Assembly (NCBI RefSeq): GCF_020923495.1
Contig: NZ_CP064048.1
Span: 2,001,501 to 2,065,500, forward strand
Source: Brevibacillus sedimenti
GTDB lineage: Bacteria > Bacillota > Bacilli > Brevibacillales > Brevibacillaceae
Length of the DNA: 64,000 bases
Direction: 5' to 3'
The notes beneath the pieces were generated by a model. It did no database searches. It worked only from the letters and a program-made list of their open reading frames with translations, and was not told the DNA's origin. The translations under genes were made by a program, and so were the position numbers. Positions 34,731 to 43,836 of the stretch are shown here, piece by piece (positions within the stretch are counted from its first letter, which is position 1; each line of letters starts with the position of its first letter).

Positions 34731-34784
34731 TTGACATGAAACCAAAAGGTGTCATAAAATCAAAAAAGGAAACCATTTGGTTTC
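34731..34784 (+). promoter_or_regulatory. Promoter and palindromic operator of the AHSA1-ArsR unit
   Basis: TTGACA (34731-34736) and TAAAAT (34755-34760) have an 18-base spacer. Immediately downstream is a perfect palindrome GAAACCA-TT-TGGTTTC (34769-34784). The spacer also contains a weaker related repeat (AAACCAAAAGGTGT). The palindrome is the probable binding site of the ArsR protein encoded at the end of the unit. Confidence 0.65.
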
Positions 34785-34856
34785 GTATTGCGTACAAGAG
34801 TTCCGCTCGGGTTTGCCCCAGGAAAAAGGGAAGCACACATATCAGGAGGTACGACG

Positions 34857-35282
34857 ATGGAGAACAAAACCCCGCAAACCATTCCGGACATTCGACACAC
34901 CCAGGTGTTCCATGCACCGATCCAGAAAGTGTGGGAAGCCGTTGCCACGGCGGAAGGTCTCGCCGCATGGTTCATGCCAAACGACTTTCAACCAGTGGTC
35001 GGTCACGAGTTTCACATAAATGCCGGTCCGTTCGGCATGTCCCCCTGCAAGGTGACGGAAGTGGACCCTCCCAACCGTCTGTCGTTTCACTGGGGGAAAG
35101 ACTGGATCATTACGTTTGAACTGATAGACCTCGGCGGGAAAACGGAGTTTACGCTGATCCACTCCGGCTGGAATCCCGATACTGTCACGGAATTCGGCGA
35201 ACCGCACACGATCGTGCGCGACCGCATGAATCAGGGCTGGACCGGCATTATCCAAAAACTGGGTAAGTATGTCGAGGGCTGA
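34857..35282 (+). CDS. SRPBCC / AHSA1-domain protein
   Basis: A 141-residue START-like protein. The opening RHTQVFHAPIQKVWEAVATAEGLAAWFMPNDFQPVVGHEF and the ending GEPHTIVRDRMNQGWTGIIQKLGKYV are typical of the Aha1 C-terminal-like family found beside ArsR regulators. It probably binds a small hydrophobic molecule; the role is not known. The start at 34857 follows AGGAGG. The gene overlaps the ArsR gene by 14 bases. Confidence 0.85.
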   Translation: MENKTPQTIPDIRHTQVFHAPIQKVWEAVATAEGLAAWFMPNDFQPVVGHEFHINAGPFGMSPCKVTEVDPPNRLSFHWGKDWIITFELIDLGGKTEFTLIHSGWNPDTVTEFGEPHTIVRDRMNQGWTGIIQKLGKYVEG

Positions 35283-35664
35283 CATGGCTGCGGCGCCGTC
35301 CAGACATGACGTCTTTCAGGCAATTGCCGATCCCACGCGCCGCCAGCTGCTGAAATTGCTGGGGGATCAGGAATTGCCGGTCACCGTGATCAGCGGACAC
35401 TTTCCGATGAGCCGGACGGCCGTTTCCAAACACCTGCGCATTTTGGCCGAAGCCGGCCTGGTCAAAGGGAGGAAAGTCGGCAGGGAGACGCGCTACCGGC
35501 TTGATCCGGAACCGCTGCTCGCAGTGAAGCAGTGGCTTGCGTATTACGAGCGGTTTTGGGAGAACAAGCTGGCGATGCTCAAACACTACGTGGAGTCCGG
35601 CGAAACGGACGGCGTCGAGCCTGTCGCCCCGCGAACAGCGGTCCAGCCGACGAAACAGGAATAA
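35269..35664 (+). CDS. ArsR-family transcriptional regulator
   Basis: A 131-residue winged-helix repressor. The conserved core is VFQAIADPTRRQLLKLLGDQELPVTVISGHFPMSRTAVSKHLRILAEAGLVKGRKVGRETRYRLD. No metal-binding Cys cluster is present, which matches the SdpR-like ArsR group paired with SRPBCC proteins. It overlaps the AHSA1 gene. An alternative ATG at 35284 would give a protein shorter by five residues. It likely represses its own unit through the GAAACCA-TT-TGGTTTC palindrome. Confidence 0.87.
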   Translation: MSRADMAAAPSRHDVFQAIADPTRRQLLKLLGDQELPVTVISGHFPMSRTAVSKHLRILAEAGLVKGRKVGRETRYRLDPEPLLAVKQWLAYYERFWENKLAMLKHYVESGETDGVEPVAPRTAVQPTKQE

Positions 35665-35711
35665 CCGCGCAGCCAGCTGCCGCCTGGCCTGACGCTGTGA
35701 AGAGAGTGCAT

Positions 35712-35758
35712 GAAGACAGTCCAAGACGGTGCTTTCCCCGTTTTGGCCTGTCTTTTTT
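35712..35758 (+). terminator. Terminator of the AHSA1-ArsR unit
   Basis: AAGACAGTCCAAGACGG pairs imperfectly with CCGTTTTGGCCTGTCTT, followed by TTTT. It lies 48 bases after the ArsR stop and before the convergent dctB gene. Confidence 0.7.
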
Positions 35759-35807
35759 GTCGGGGAAGACGCATTTCCTCGGGGCCAGGGAGAGGGAACG
35801 CACGTGT

Positions 35808-36857
35808 TTACTGCTGCCTGTGCAGTTTGCTGATCTCGTCCATTAACGCCGAACCGATCATCGGGGCAAATGATTTGTACACCGGCTGCAGCGCCTCCCT
35901 CCAGACGGCCTGCTCCTGTGGTGTCAGCACGTGGATTTCCATGCTGCTCTCTTTGGTCAACTGCTTCCACTGCTGCTCGTTCATGGAGACGGCGATTTGG
36001 TCGCTGTAGGCCGTCGCCTCCTCCAACGCCTCGGTCAGCACGCGCTGTACGTCGGGGGGAAGCTTCTCCCAGAACGATTTGTTGATGATCACGGCATATC
36101 CCAGATAGCCGTGGTTGCTGACCGTCATGTATTTCTGCACCTGGTAGAGACGCTTGCTGTAGATGTTGGAGATGGTGTTTTCCTGGCCGTCCACCTCGTT
36201 GTTCGCCAGCTTGCGGTAGACGTCATTGAACGGAGCCCCCTGGGCTGTCGCCCCCAGCGTGCGAAACTGCGCTTCCAGCACGGGGCTTTGAATGATCCGG
36301 AAGCGCTGGCCGGCGAAGTCCTGCGGCGTGCGAATCGGTTTGTTGCTGGTCATCTGCTTGAAGCCGTTGCTCCAAAAGGCCAGTCCCTTCATGTTCAGCG
36401 GCTCCAGCGTCTCAAACAGCATCCCGCCGATCTTCCCGTGAAAGGCCTGCTCAACATCCTGCTGATCGCGAAACACGTAGGGCAGGTCCAGCACCGACCA
36501 CGCCGGAATCCGGTTGGCCAGATTGGAAAAGGCGGGAGCAATCATCTGGATGTCGCCGCGCCGCAGCGCATCCATCTCCGTCTGGTCGGAGTGGAGGATA
36601 CCGTTGGGAAATACCTGCACTTCCACCCGGCCATTGGACTTATCCTTGACCAGTTGGGAAAAACGATCCACGGCCAGACCCTTGGGCGTATTTTCCGCTA
36701 CCACATGGCTGAACTTGATGATAATGCGCTCGCTCAGCCCTTCCTGCTCCTCGTCGTATCCCAGCGATGCAAACGGCAGGTCGCTGCGAAAGCCGATAAT
36801 CACGGCGCTGAGCAGGCCCAACAGGACGAACGCGACAATGCTTGCGATTGATCTCAC
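35808..36857 (-). CDS. dctB: DctB-type C4-dicarboxylate-binding protein (DctP/TRAP fold) for sensing
   Basis: A 349-residue DctP-family protein with an N-terminal signal anchor (IASIVAFVLLGLLSAVIIGF) and no lipobox Cys. Core motifs are IIIKFSHVVAENTPKGLAVDR, LDLPYVFRD, GQRFRII (substrate Arg) and EVDGQENTISNIYSKRLYQVQKYM. It has no DctQ/DctM neighbours and is divergent from dctSR. This is the arrangement in which DctB assists the sensor kinase rather than transport. The start is a GTG at 36857 preceded by GCAGGTG. Confidence 0.85.
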   Translation of the reverse strand: MRSIASIVAFVLLGLLSAVIIGFRSDLPFASLGYDEEQEGLSERIIIKFSHVVAENTPKGLAVDRFSQLVKDKSNGRVEVQVFPNGILHSDQTEMDALRRGDIQMIAPAFSNLANRIPAWSVLDLPYVFRDQQDVEQAFHGKIGGMLFETLEPLNMKGLAFWSNGFKQMTSNKPIRTPQDFAGQRFRIIQSPVLEAQFRTLGATAQGAPFNDVYRKLANNEVDGQENTISNIYSKRLYQVQKYMTVSNHGYLGYAVIINKSFWEKLPPDVQRVLTEALEEATAYSDQIAVSMNEQQWKQLTKESSMEIHVLTPQEQAVWREALQPVYKSFAPMIGSALMDEISKLHRQQ

Positions 36858-36951
36858 GGGCTGACACCTGCTTTACCATCGGTTGATTTGCTTCACGTAC
36901 TGTACCAAAATATATGGTAGCAGGCAAACCTACCGGAAAGGAAGAACACTC

Positions 36952-38544
36952 CTGTTCAAGCGTCTGAAAATTAAGTGGAAAATCATGCTGCTGTCAGTCG
37001 GCATCGTGCTTTTTTCCCTCTTGATCGGCGGCATCATCATCGTGGGCAGCATCATTCGCCTGACCGAGGCGGAGTTGGGACAGCGGCTGATGACCACGGC
37101 GCGGACAGTGGCGGAAATCCCGCTCATCCAGAAAAGCATCCGGGAACCGGACGGCTGGCGGACCATCGCTCCGACCGCACGGCGGATTCGCATCGTCAAC
37201 GACGTGACGTACGTGGTGGTCATGGACATGAACAGGGTCCGCTATTCCGATCCGCTGGACGAGCGCATCGGCACCGTCTTTCTCGGCAAAGACGCGGAGG
37301 AGGCGTTTGCCGAGCACACCTACATCCGCAAGGTGCGGGGGGAGCTGGGAACGGCGCTGCGGGCCTACGTGCCGATCATGAACACCGATCACCAGCAGGT
37401 GGGCGTGGTCATGGTGGGCCATCTGCTGCCGAGCATCCCGCAGATCCTCTACGACCAGCGGGAAAACATCGCGATCACGTTTTTTCTCTCCCTGCTGTTT
37501 GGCATCTGGGGTTCGTACCGGCTCGCCCGTCACATGAAACGGCAGATGCTCAACCTGGAGCCGGAAGAACTGGCCCGCATGCTGGTGGAGCGCACCGCCA
37601 CGTTTCACGCCATGCGCGAGGGCGTGATCGCGATCGACACGCAGGAGCGGATCACGATCGTCAACGACAAGGCCAAACAGATTTTCAACATCGAAGACGA
37701 CGTGCTGGGCAGACCGATCCGCGAGGTGATTCCCGATACCGCGCTGCCGGAAGTGCTGGAGAAGCAGCAAAACTTTTACGACCACGAACTGCACGTCGGA
37801 GGGGCGCTGATCTGGTCCAACCGCTTTCTGATCAGGACCGACGGGAAAGTCGTCGGAGCGCTGGCCATTTTCCAGGACCGGACCGAAGTGGCACGGATGG
37901 CGGAAGAGCTGACCGGCGTAAAGGCATTCGTCGACGCGCTCCGCGTGCAAAACCACGAGTACATGAACAAGCTGCACACAATCGCAGGACTTTTGCAGTT
38001 GAATCAAAAAGAGAAGGCGCTGCAGTACCTGTTTGAAATCAGCGAACAGCAGGAAGAGCTGACTGCATTTCTCTCGGCCAAAATCACGGATGAAAGCGTT
38101 TCCGGCCTGCTTTTGGGCAAGGTGAGCAGGGGCAAGGAACTGGGCATTCGCCTCGTCATCGACCGGCGCAGCAATCTGGAGCGCTTCCCGCCGTACATGG
38201 ATCACCACAATTTCGTGCTGATCCTCGGCAATCTGATCGAAAACGCGTTTGACGCTCTGGAGCAGACGGACAAACACGACAAGGAAGTCTACGTCAGCAT
38301 CGAACAGGATGATGACATCTGCTCCATCCTGGTGGAAGACAACGGCATCGGCATGGATGACGAGACACGGCGGCGGATGCTGGAGCGCGGCTTCTCCACC
38401 AAGGCGGGGAAGAACCGCGGCCTGGGCCTCTACCTGGTGCAGCAGCTGGTGGCGAAGGGGCGGGGCGAACTGAGCTGCCAGTCGCAGCCAGGCGAAGGCA
38501 CGAGCTTTTTGATTACCTTTCCGATGAAGGAGGCGGAAGCGTAG
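36952..38544 (+). CDS. dctS: DctS-type sensor histidine kinase (CitA/DcuS family)
   Basis: About 530 residues. N-terminal membrane helix, extracytoplasmic Cache/PDC sensor domain, second helix (IAITFFLSLLFGIWGSYRL), cytoplasmic PAS domain (AMREGVIAIDTQERITIVNDKAKQIFNIEDD), then the phospho-acceptor His335 in QNHEYMNKLHT, and the ATPase motif NLIENAFDAL with DNGIGMD. No ATG fits the start. A CTG at 36952 has AAAGGAAG at proper distance and gives MFKRLKIKWKI; a TTG lies at 36883 and an ATG at 36985. It would sense C4-dicarboxylates and phosphorylate DctR. Confidence 0.88.
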   Translation: MFKRLKIKWKIMLLSVGIVLFSLLIGGIIIVGSIIRLTEAELGQRLMTTARTVAEIPLIQKSIREPDGWRTIAPTARRIRIVNDVTYVVVMDMNRVRYSDPLDERIGTVFLGKDAEEAFAEHTYIRKVRGELGTALRAYVPIMNTDHQQVGVVMVGHLLPSIPQILYDQRENIAITFFLSLLFGIWGSYRLARHMKRQMLNLEPEELARMLVERTATFHAMREGVIAIDTQERITIVNDKAKQIFNIEDDVLGRPIREVIPDTALPEVLEKQQNFYDHELHVGGALIWSNRFLIRTDGKVVGALAIFQDRTEVARMAEELTGVKAFVDALRVQNHEYMNKLHTIAGLLQLNQKEKALQYLFEISEQQEELTAFLSAKITDESVSGLLLGKVSRGKELGIRLVIDRRSNLERFPPYMDHHNFVLILGNLIENAFDALEQTDKHDKEVYVSIEQDDDICSILVEDNGIGMDDETRRRMLERGFSTKAGKNRGLGLYLVQQLVAKGRGELSCQSQPGEGTSFLITFPMKEAEA

Positions 38545-39231
38545 ATGGGCGACCCATTTCGCGTGGTCGTCATCGAGGACGACCCGATGGTGCAGGAAGT
38601 GAACAGGCAGTTTATCGAACGGGTGCCGTCTTTCCGCGTGGTCGGCGCGGCCTCCAACGGAGCGGAAGGACTCGCCTTGGTGGAACAATTGAAGCCTGAC
38701 CTGGTGATCATGGACATTTTCATGCCTGTGCTGGACGGCGTGCGCACCCTGCAGAAACTGCGCACAGCCAATCAGGCGGTGGACGTGATCGTGATCACGG
38801 CGGCCAAGGACAAACCGACGATCCAGGCGATGCTCCGCAACGGCGTGATGGATTACATCATCAAGCCGTTCAAGTTTGAGCGCATTCAGCAGGCGTTGGA
38901 AAACTACCGGGCGTTTCGCCAGCAGTTGGAGCAGGAGGGCACCGTCTCCCAGGCGGAGGTGGACCAGCTGTTGTTCCGCTCCGCCGCGAAAAGCCCCCGG
39001 GAGCTGGAGACGCTGCCGAAAGGGCTGCACATGCACACGCTGGAGCAGATTGTCCGCCATCTGCGCCAGGAAAAGCAGCCGCTGTCGGCGGAAGAGGTGG
39101 CAGAGCGGGTCGGTATCGCCCGCGTGACGGCGCGCCGCTACCTTGAATACCTGGAAAAGAGCGGACGGGTGAAACGGGACGTGGCATACGGCGGCGTCGG
39201 CCGGCCGACCAACCGGTACGTGCTGGTGTGA
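38545..39231 (+). CDS. dctR: DctR-type response regulator
   Basis: A 228-residue regulator. The receiver domain has the acidic pair in VIEDDPMVQ, the phospho-acceptor Asp57 in IMDIFMP and the switch Lys in IKPFKFERI. The C-terminal DNA-binding domain contains SAEEVAERVGIARVTARRYLEYLEKSGRV, typical of the CitB/DcuR/DctR group. It follows dctS with no gap. dctA, 5.4 kb away, is the natural target; the divergent dctB may also be controlled. Confidence 0.9.
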   Translation: MGDPFRVVVIEDDPMVQEVNRQFIERVPSFRVVGAASNGAEGLALVEQLKPDLVIMDIFMPVLDGVRTLQKLRTANQAVDVIVITAAKDKPTIQAMLRNGVMDYIIKPFKFERIQQALENYRAFRQQLEQEGTVSQAEVDQLLFRSAAKSPRELETLPKGLHMHTLEQIVRHLRQEKQPLSAEEVAERVGIARVTARRYLEYLEKSGRVKRDVAYGGVGRPTNRYVLV

Positions 39232-39306
39232 CGCACTTTTCAAAAAATGGCGGTCAGGGGTACGGCAGGGCGGACCAAAAGTATCAATCAGTGAGGAGAA
39301 TTCCGG

Positions 39307-40239
39307 ATGAACAAGGGACACGCACTGAAACCAGGGGATACGATCGGGATCATCGCCCCGGCAAGTCCTCCGAAAACAATCGACAGCGTACACAAGGCCA
39401 AAGCTGAGCTGGAAGCGTTGGGATTCAAGGTGGTACTGGGAAGAACCTGCTATGAAAGCTATGGCGGCTATCTGGCGGGAACGCCCGAACAACGGGCAGC
39501 CGAACTGAACGAGATGTTTGCCGATCCCGACGTCGACGCCGTGATGGCTTTGCGCGGTGGCTACGGTTCGCCGCAAATCCTGCATCTTCTCGATTACGAC
39601 ATGATTGCGCAAAACCCGAAACTGTTCATCGGGTACAGCGACATCACCGCGCTGCACACGGCGCTCCGGCAGGAGGCGGGATTGGCGACTCTGCACGGTC
39701 CCAACGCATCGCCCGGACTGCTCAGCGGGACCAACGCGTATACGCGGGAATGTCTGCTGCGCGCCATGACCAGCACCGAGCCGCTGGGCGAGATCGTCAA
39801 CCCGCCGGGGGAGGAGATCGTCTGCCTGGTGGAAGGAGAAGCGTGCGGCGAGATCGTCGGCGGCAATCTCTCGCTGGTGGCGGCGCTGGCGGGCACGCCC
39901 TACCAGGTGGATGCAAAAGGCAAGCTGCTCTTCCTGGAGGATGTGGACGAGGAGCCGTACCGGGTGGACCGCATGCTGACCCAGTTGGCGCTGGTCGGCA
40001 CGTTTGCGGAGTGCGCCGGGATCATCCTCGGCACGTGGAACAACTGCACGTCGAAAAAACAGGACAGCTTCACCGTCCTCGACGTCATTTCCAACATGAT
40101 CGCGCCGTATCAAAAGCCGATGATCTGGAACCTGCAGGCGGGCCACGGCGAAAACAACGCCGCCCTGCCGTTTGGCGTGCAGGCGTATCTTGACGCGACA
40201 GGCTGCCGGCTGATCGTCGAAGAGGCGGTCGTCCGGTAA
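39307..40239 (+). CDS. S66-family LD-carboxypeptidase (LdcA/MccF-like)
   Basis: A 310-residue serine peptidase. The N-terminal half has PGDTIGIIAPASPP and ALRGGYGSPQIL; the nucleophile Ser lies in FIGYSDITALH. The C-terminal domain carries NLSLVAALAGTP, LFLEDVDEEPYRVDRML (Glu) and the catalytic His in LQAGHGENN. Relatives trim D-Ala from murein tetrapeptides in the cytoplasm or inactivate microcin C-like peptides. It appears to be transcribed alone. An AGTGAGGAG site precedes the ATG. Confidence 0.88.
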   Translation: MNKGHALKPGDTIGIIAPASPPKTIDSVHKAKAELEALGFKVVLGRTCYESYGGYLAGTPEQRAAELNEMFADPDVDAVMALRGGYGSPQILHLLDYDMIAQNPKLFIGYSDITALHTALRQEAGLATLHGPNASPGLLSGTNAYTRECLLRAMTSTEPLGEIVNPPGEEIVCLVEGEACGEIVGGNLSLVAALAGTPYQVDAKGKLLFLEDVDEEPYRVDRMLTQLALVGTFAECAGIILGTWNNCTSKKQDSFTVLDVISNMIAPYQKPMIWNLQAGHGENNAALPFGVQAYLDATGCRLIVEEAVVR

Positions 40240-40406
40240 AGGGGCCAATCAGGCGTACTTGCGGAAGGCCGGATTGCTGTCAGGGACGGGGAGATGTTGG
40301 CGGCGTCAGGCCGCAGCATCACCGGCGGAATAAACAGCAGTTCCCAGCGTAATACTAACATCGTTCTGTAGCATCTTCATGCGAGGAAAGGATGAAGTGA
40401 CGCCGA

Positions 40407-40877
40407 ATGAGCACTGCTGTGACAGGAGTGAAAAGCCCTTCCCTGACGGACGTGTTGAACAAACAGGTTGCCAACTGGAGCGTCCTGTACATAAAATTGC
40501 ACCACTACCACTGGTATGTGACAGGACCCCACTTTTACACGCTCCACCAAAAGTTTGAGGAACTGTACAACGAGGCGGCCGGCTACGTGGATGAACTGGC
40601 GGAACGGCTGCTGGCAATCGGCGGACAGCCGGTCTCGACGATGAAAGCCTGTCTGGAGCAGTCGACCCTGCGCGAAGCGGCGGGAGGGGAGACTGCGGAA
40701 CAAATGGTTCAGGCGGTAGTCGCCGACTTCCGGCAGCTCATCCGCGAGTTGGAGGAGGGCATGTCCATCGCCGAACAGGCAAATGACCAGGCGACCAGCG
40801 ACATGTTCCTTGAGATCAGCACCAGCCTGCAAAAACACGTCTGGATGCTGCAGGCGTTTCTCGGCAGGCGGCCGTGA
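40407..40877 (+). CDS. dps: Dps-family DNA-binding ferritin (MrgA-like)
   Basis: A 156-residue four-helix protein. The ferroxidase-site helix pair is seen in [49 protein letters not shown], with the intersubunit His and Glu ligands. Dodecamers store iron and protect DNA from peroxide. The ribosome site is weak: AGGAAAGG lies about 17 bases before the ATG. No clear PerR box was identified upstream. Confidence 0.9.
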   Translation: MSTAVTGVKSPSLTDVLNKQVANWSVLYIKLHHYHWYVTGPHFYTLHQKFEELYNEAAGYVDELAERLLAIGGQPVSTMKACLEQSTLREAAGGETAEQMVQAVVADFRQLIRELEEGMSIAEQANDQATSDMFLEISTSLQKHVWMLQAFLGRRP

Positions 40878-40922
40878 AAAATCCCCCCTCGGCTCTGATA
40901 AGGCCAAAGGGGGGATTTTTTT
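40878..40922 (+). terminator. Terminator of dps
   Basis: AAATCCCCCC pairs with GGGGGGATTT, with an inner GGC/GCC stem, followed by TTTTT. It begins directly after the dps stop codon. Confidence 0.88.
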
Positions 40923-41092
40923 CGCCAAACAAATGGTGACGCCCATGCTCTCCATGCTGATCGTGCAGGCCAGGAATGGTATGCACCTTTCTTGCCGGAG
41001 ACGCACCTCACGTGTTCCCAAAAAGCGGCCGCAGGTGGTACACTATTGTGGAACATCTAATGGACAAGAACGAGAAAGGATGTACGGTTCCC

Positions 41093-42028
41093 ATGGCATC
41101 TCCTTACATCACATTCAGTCGCGAGCAGTGGAGAGGACTGCGGGCTTCCACGCCGCTTACCATATCAGACGAAGAATTGGCCTGTCTGCAGGGGTTGAAC
41201 GAAAAGCTCTCCCTGTCGGAAGTGGCGGACATCTACCTGCCGCTCTCCCGGCTGTTGAACCTGTATGTGGGGGCCACCCAGGAACTGTATCATGCAACGC
41301 ATACATTCCTCGGCAATCAGGACAAAAAGGTTCCGTTTATCATCGGCATCGCCGGCAGCGTCGCAGTCGGCAAGAGCACAACCGCCCGCATTTTGCAAAC
41401 GCTTTTATCCCGTTGGCCCAATCATCCCAAAGTGGACCTGGTGACCACGGACGGTTTTCTCTACCCCAACCGCGTCCTCGAAGAGCGCGGCCTGATGAAG
41501 CGCAAAGGGTTTCCGGAAAGCTACAACACGAAGCGGCTGGTGTCGTTTCTGTCCGACGTCAAGTCCGGCGTGCCGGAAGTGGCTGCCCCTGTCTACTCCC
41601 ATCTGGTGTACGACATCGTGCCCGGCGAGTGGCAAGTGGTCCGCGAACCGGATATCTTGATCGTGGAGGGGCTAAATGTCCTGCAGACGCCGATCGACGA
41701 AAAGCAGCGCCGCGTCACGGAAGTCTTCGTCTCCGACTTTTTCGACTTCTCCATTTACGTCGACGCGCGTGAAGAGGACATTATGAAGTGGTACGTGGAG
41801 CGGTTCAAGCTGCTGCGCGAGACGGCCTTCTCCAACCCGGCCTCCTACTTCCGCCGCTATGCCAGCCTGACCGACGAAGAGGCGACAGAGGTGGCCACGA
41901 GCATCTGGATGGAGATCAACGGCATCAACCTGCGGAAAAACATCCTGCCGACGCGGGGACGCGCCCGACTGATCTTGGAAAAAGGGGCGGATCACATGGT
42001 CCAGAGCGTCAAGCTGCGCCGGCTGTAA
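41093..42028 (+). CDS. coaA: Type I pantothenate kinase
   Basis: A 311-residue kinase that catalyses the first step of coenzyme A synthesis. The Walker A motif [14 protein letters not shown], then [32 protein letters not shown] and [17 protein letters not shown] are diagnostic for prokaryotic type I (CoaA). The ATG at 41093 gives the usual N-terminus [15 protein letters not shown]; an in-frame ATG at 41060 would add eleven residues and has no ribosome site. An AAAGGA site lies 12 bases upstream. Confidence 0.93.
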   Translation: MASPYITFSREQWRGLRASTPLTISDEELACLQGLNEKLSLSEVADIYLPLSRLLNLYVGATQELYHATHTFLGNQDKKVPFIIGIAGSVAVGKSTTARILQTLLSRWPNHPKVDLVTTDGFLYPNRVLEERGLMKRKGFPESYNTKRLVSFLSDVKSGVPEVAAPVYSHLVYDIVPGEWQVVREPDILIVEGLNVLQTPIDEKQRRVTEVFVSDFFDFSIYVDAREEDIMKWYVERFKLLRETAFSNPASYFRRYASLTDEEATEVATSIWMEINGINLRKNILPTRGRARLILEKGADHMVQSVKLRRL

Positions 42029-42126
42029 TCCGGTGAATCCCCAATCGCAAAAGGCCGATTCGGCCTGGAGGATGTTTGCGGTGTGGACAACCCTGGTCCC
42101 TGGTACCGAAATGAGGAAAGGAACTG

Positions 42127-42576
42127 GTGACAGTGAAAATCGTCAGTGCCTGTCTGATTGGCTGTCAGTGCCGATATGACCAGCGCGCCTGTCTGGACGC
42201 GGAAACCGAGACGCTGTTCAAGGAAGGAAAGGCCATTCCCGTCTGTCCCGAGCAGATGGGCGGTCTGCCGACGCCGCGCACGCCGGCGGAGATCGTCGGC
42301 GGCGACGGTTTTGACGTCCTGGACGGGAAGGCCCGGGTAATCGACCGGAACGGCCGCGACGTGACGGACGCGTTTCTCGCCGGGGCCAGGCAGGCGCTCA
42401 AACTGGCGCAGGCGGTGGGGGCCACGTCCGCCGTGCTGAAGGAAAACAGTCCCTCCTGCGGCAGTTCGTTTGTCTATGACGGGACGTTCTCCGGCAATAA
42501 AAAGGCCGGAGTGGGCGTGACGGCCGCGCTGCTGATCCGCAACGGCATCGCGGTCCAATCGGAGCAGAAGAAATAA
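42127..42576 (+). CDS. DUF523 family protein (YbbK-like)
   Basis: A 149-residue protein. Conserved Cys residues appear in VSACLIGCQCRYDQRA, PVCPEQMGGLPTPR and KENSPSCGSS, followed by GVGVTAALL. The pattern suggests a metal or Fe-S site; no biochemical role is established for this family as far as recalled. The start is a GTG at 42127 or 42133 behind AGGAAAGGAA. Confidence 0.85.
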   Translation: MTVKIVSACLIGCQCRYDQRACLDAETETLFKEGKAIPVCPEQMGGLPTPRTPAEIVGGDGFDVLDGKARVIDRNGRDVTDAFLAGARQALKLAQAVGATSAVLKENSPSCGSSFVYDGTFSGNKKAGVGVTAALLIRNGIAVQSEQKK

Positions 42577-42700
42577 ACGGAAAAAACGGTGAGCGTTCTC
42601 TCCCTGATGCGCTGGCTGACCTGATCAAGCCGCCCAATGCGCGAACGAAAAAAAGGGCGGGGAAAAGAGAACATAAGGCCAGCCGGCGAAACCATGCAAA

Positions 42701-42727
42701 CAGGCCCGAGGTGCTACCTCGGGCCTG
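42701..42727 (-). terminator. Bidirectional-type hairpin between DUF523 gene and gnd
   Basis: Perfect CAGGCCCGAGG/CCTCGGGCCTG stem with a five-base loop. On the minus strand it is followed by TTTGC, on the plus strand by GCTGTTTTC. It lies nine bases after the gnd stop. Confidence 0.8.
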
Positions 42728-42735
42728 GCTGTTTT

Positions 42736-43632
42736 CTATTTCGTTTCTACGGCGTGTCCGCCAAATTCGTTTCGCAGGGCAGCCACCACTTTGCCGTGGA
42801 AGGTGTCTTCCTCCAGCGAGCGGTAGCGCATCAAGAGGGACATCGCGATCACTGGCGTTGCCACTTGCAGGTCCAGTGCCGTCTCCAGCGTCCATTTGCC
42901 TTCGCCGGAGGAGTGCATGACGCCGCGAATGCTGTCCAGCTTCGCGTCTTTGCGGAAGGCCCGCTCGGTCAGATCCATCAGCCAGCCGCGGATGACGGAG
43001 CCGTTTGCCCAGACGCGCGCCACTTCGGCGTAGTCAAACGTGTAGCCGCTCTTCTCCAGCACCTCAAAGCCTTCGCCGATCGCCTGCATCATGCCGTACT
43101 CGATGCCGTTGTGCACCATTTTCAGGAAGTGTCCGCTGCCTGCTTCCCCTGCGTACAGGTAGCCGTTTTCAACAGTGATATCCTTTACCATCGGTTCGAT
43201 ATGGGCAAACGCCTCCTTGTCCCCGCCGATCATCATGCAGGCGCCGTGCCGCGCCCCTTCCATGCCGCCGCTTGTGCCGACGTCGAGGAAGTGGATGTCC
43301 TTTTGCTTAAGCTTGTGATAACGCTCAACCGACTGCTTGTAGTTGGAATTTCCGCCGTCAATCACGATGTCGCCGGGGGACAGCAGGCCGGACAGTTGGT
43401 CAATCAGCTTGTCCACGATGTCTCCTGCGGGCACCATCAGCCACACGACACGCGGCGCAGACAGTTTCGCGACCGCCTCTTCGACCGAAGCGGCCGGAAT
43501 CGCTCCGTGCTTGCTCAGTTCAGCGGCAGGTGCGGGGTCGACGTCATAGGCGACGACCTCATGCCCGTGCGAGAGCAAGTTCAGGGTGAGATTGTATCCC
43601 ATTTTGCCTAATCCAATCATCGCTAATTGCAT
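42736..43632 (-). CDS. gnd: 6-phosphogluconate dehydrogenase, short (YqeC/GndA) type
   Basis: A 298-residue dehydrogenase that decarboxylates 6-phosphogluconate to ribulose-5-phosphate. The N-terminal MQLAMIGLGKMGYNLTLNLLSHG binds NAD(P); VIDGGNSNYKQS, DVGTSGGMEGARHGACMMIGG and KMVHNGIEYGMMQ carry substrate residues. It belongs to the ~300-residue group, shorter than classical 470-residue enzymes. The ATG at 43632 is preceded by AAGGAGTG; the longer frame is rejected. It is divergent from the RpiR-type regulator and gluconate genes. Confidence 0.92.
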   Translation of the reverse strand: MQLAMIGLGKMGYNLTLNLLSHGHEVVAYDVDPAPAAELSKHGAIPAASVEEAVAKLSAPRVVWLMVPAGDIVDKLIDQLSGLLSPGDIVIDGGNSNYKQSVERYHKLKQKDIHFLDVGTSGGMEGARHGACMMIGGDKEAFAHIEPMVKDITVENGYLYAGEAGSGHFLKMVHNGIEYGMMQAIGEGFEVLEKSGYTFDYAEVARVWANGSVIRGWLMDLTERAFRKDAKLDSIRGVMHSSGEGKWTLETALDLQVATPVIAMSLLMRYRSLEEDTFHGKVVAALRNEFGGHAVETK

Positions 43633-43741
43633 TGTGATCGAAACACTCCTTATCCAGGTTCTCCAGGTGTCCAGGTTGTCAAACATGCAGAATCTGACCT
43701 AGCTGTATTATATGACAAAAATATTCACGTTTCATCATAAA

Positions 43742-43790
43742 TGAAGAAAATTTTTTTCAAAATGACTTCGACCCGGACATTGCCTATAAT
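43742..43790 (+). promoter_or_regulatory. A/T palindrome and promoter upstream of the RpiR-type regulator
   Basis: TGAAGAAAATTTTTTTCA (43742-43759) is a near-palindrome closely similar to the sites before gntK. It precedes TATAAT (43785-43790), with a poor -35 (ATGACT) 17 bases upstream. It lies in the divergent gnd/rpiR region and may serve both directions. Confidence 0.5.
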
Positions 43791-43836
43791 GTGAACGAGA
43801 ATGTTAGTGAACCAGAAAGGCACGATTGGGAGGTGC

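Noticed and set aside
36994-40248. Minus-strand open reading frame of 1084 codons opposite dctSR and the LD-carboxypeptidase gene
   Set aside because: It lies antisense to three well-supported genes, has a His/Arg/Asp-rich composition typical of a G+C-driven shadow frame, and has no recognisable domain.
42577-43611. Plus-strand frame of 324 codons opposite gnd
   Set aside because: Antisense to a conserved dehydrogenase and crossing a terminator hairpin.
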